Assembly: GCF_009497155.1 (NCBI RefSeq)
Contig: NZ_WINI01000001.1
Location: 186,001-250,000 of the forward strand
DNA: 64,000 nt
From: Glaciimonas soli
GTDB lineage: Bacteria; Pseudomonadota; Gammaproteobacteria; Burkholderiales; Burkholderiaceae_D
Direction of reading: 5' to 3'
This document shows positions 63,080-64,000 of the stretch, piece by piece (positions within the stretch are counted from its first letter, which is position 1; the number at the start of each line of letters is the position of its first letter). Both the position numbers and the translations under genes were made by a program. A model generated the notes under the pieces. That model searched no databases, was not told the origin of the DNA, and saw only the letters and a program-made list of their open reading frames with translations.

Positions 63080-64000
63080 ATGAACAGCACCTTAAGTAAC
63101 AATGCAGGAAATGCAGGACTTTCGTCACATTCAACTACCAACGCGCCTAGAAACAGCAAGTTTGATCATTCAACTATCGTACCGAGTGAAATCGCCATTG
63201 GCGTCGTCATCGGTCGTGCTTCCGAGTACTTTGATTTTTTTGTCTACGCCATGGCTTCGGTACTGGTGTTCCCGTCTGTGTTCTTCCCCTACGCTCCGCG
63301 ATTGGAAGGAACGCTTTATGCCTTTGTCATCTTTTCGTTTGCATTCCTTGCTCGGCCCTTCGGTACGGTTGCCTTCATGGCAATTCAGCGAAAATTCGGT
63401 CGAGAAGTGAAACTGACAGCAGCTCTCTTTATACTCGGAATTTCCACCGCTGGCATCGCTTTTTTACCAACTTTTGAAGATATTGGTTTCAAAGCTATTA
63501 TTTTGCTATCGATTTTGCGCATCGGACAAGGAGTCGCAGTCGGTGGCTCATGGGATGGCCTGCCCTCACTTCTGGCGCTGAATGCACCGCAAAACAAACG
63601 TGGCTGGTACGCAATGCTCGGGCAACTGGGCGCGCCTGTCGGATTCATGATCGCCGGCAGCCTGTTCGCCTATATGCTCTCCAATCTTTCTACGGAAGAC
63701 TTCCTCGATTGGGGTTGGCGCTATCCGTTCTACGTGGCTTTTGCCATCAACGTTGTCGCACTGTTTGCGCGCTTGCGCCTGGTCTCTACTAACGAATACG
63801 CGCGCTTGCTTGATGAGCGCGAATTGGAACCTACCAACTCCCTCGAAATGGTCAGCACTCAGGGTCGTAATCTGATCATTGGTGCGTTGGCAGCCCTGGC
63901 TAGCTATGCCCTGTTCCATCTGGTCACCGTGTTCCCTCTGTCATGGATACGGCTATATTCGATACGCCCTGTCAGCAGTTTCATAGTGATTCAGGTGATC
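63080..64000 (+). CDS. MFS transporter (metabolite:H+ symporter type), cut by the window end
   Basis: 307 codons are visible and the frame is open to the last base. It starts with a Ser/Asn-rich leader, then IAIGVVIGRASEYFDFFVYA, a typical first helix of the MHS branch (G...E.YDFF.Y), and LRIGQGVAVGGSWDGLPSLL at helix 4-5, with the RxGQG motif. Substrate is probably an organic acid or osmolyte, not determinable. Divergent from cyoA, with about 150 bp between them. Confidence 0.85.
   Translation, partial: MNSTLSNNAGNAGLSSHSTTNAPRNSKFDHSTIVPSEIAIGVVIGRASEYFDFFVYAMASVLVFPSVFFPYAPRLEGTLYAFVIFSFAFLARPFGTVAFMAIQRKFGREVKLTAALFILGISTAGIAFLPTFEDIGFKAIILLSILRIGQGVAVGGSWDGLPSLLALNAPQNKRGWYAMLGQLGAPVGFMIAGSLFAYMLSNLSTEDFLDWGWRYPFYVAFAINVVALFARLRLVSTNEYARLLDERELEPTNSLEMVSTQGRNLIIGALAALASYALFHLVTVFPLSWIRLYSIRPVSSFIVIQVI

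Overview
This 64 kb window is a chromosomal segment of a betaproteobacterium, most likely Burkholderiales and perhaps Oxalobacteraceae. That placement is inferred from a cyo operon followed by SURF1 and RegBA-type genes, from the NasTS nitrate-assimilation layout and from overall protein style; no rRNA or tRNA gene is present to confirm it. A good dif-like XerCD site at 6930-6957 suggests that the left part lies near the replication terminus.

1-6.5 kb: the end of one SDR gene, a second SDR, an acyl-CoA dehydrogenase, an exported choloylglycine-hydrolase-family enzyme, a LysR regulator divergent from a tartrate-dehydrogenase-like gene, then two abutting gene fragments (DinB-like N-terminus, TssA C-terminus).

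6.9-21.9 kb: two small rolling-circle elements that appear to sit in tandem at dif. Both have most genes on the minus strand and a small HTH-type regulator on the plus strand about 100 bp inside the left att-like site. Element 1 (about 8.0 kb) has a large HUH replication endonuclease, an M15-peptidase endolysin, holin-like small membrane proteins and several unknown, possibly structural proteins. It has no Zot, no packaging ATPase and no recognisable capsid or tail gene. Four copies of a 13-bp palindrome lie at its two ends and would come together in the circular form. This is the best candidate for an undescribed system. Element 2 (about 7.0 kb) is a clear inovirus: HUH Rep, Zot/pI, DUF2523 protein, pIII-like adhesin, major coat protein, tiny membrane peptides and ssDNA-binding protein, plus a membrane-anchored DUF2726 nuclease-like cargo gene.

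22-31.7 kb: a tyrosine integrase and a divergent KfrA-like protein with strong palindromes between them, followed by a patchwork region. The last bases of the kfrA-like gene and about 210 bp downstream are repeated 5.6 kb away. Between the two copies lie an exported isochorismatase-family protein, an IS5-family remnant, a GST, katG and a small exported peptide. NhaA and lytic-transglycosylase fragments follow.

31.8-44 kb: core and stress genes, including a beta-helix protein, DUF1801, a LysR/pirin pair, an MscS-type channel split by one in-frame TAG, an FMN reductase, OsmC, FdxA with a group III truncated globin, a ClC-type channel, a TPR lipoprotein, and a quinone-oxidoreductase-like gene divergent from a LysR gene.

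44-54.7 kb: assimilatory nitrate cluster: transporter, nirB, nirD, nitrate reductase, uroporphyrinogen-III methyltransferase, nasT and nasS, then an ABM-domain protein and a group II truncated globin. The leader before the transporter carries two hairpins with A1/G4 hexaloops followed by an intrinsic terminator, the target expected for the ANTAR protein NasT.

54.9-64 kb: an outer-membrane barrel protein, then a minus-strand operon cyoABCD-SURF1-regB-regA (ubiquinol oxidase with a redox two-component system) and a divergent MFS transporter that runs off the window.
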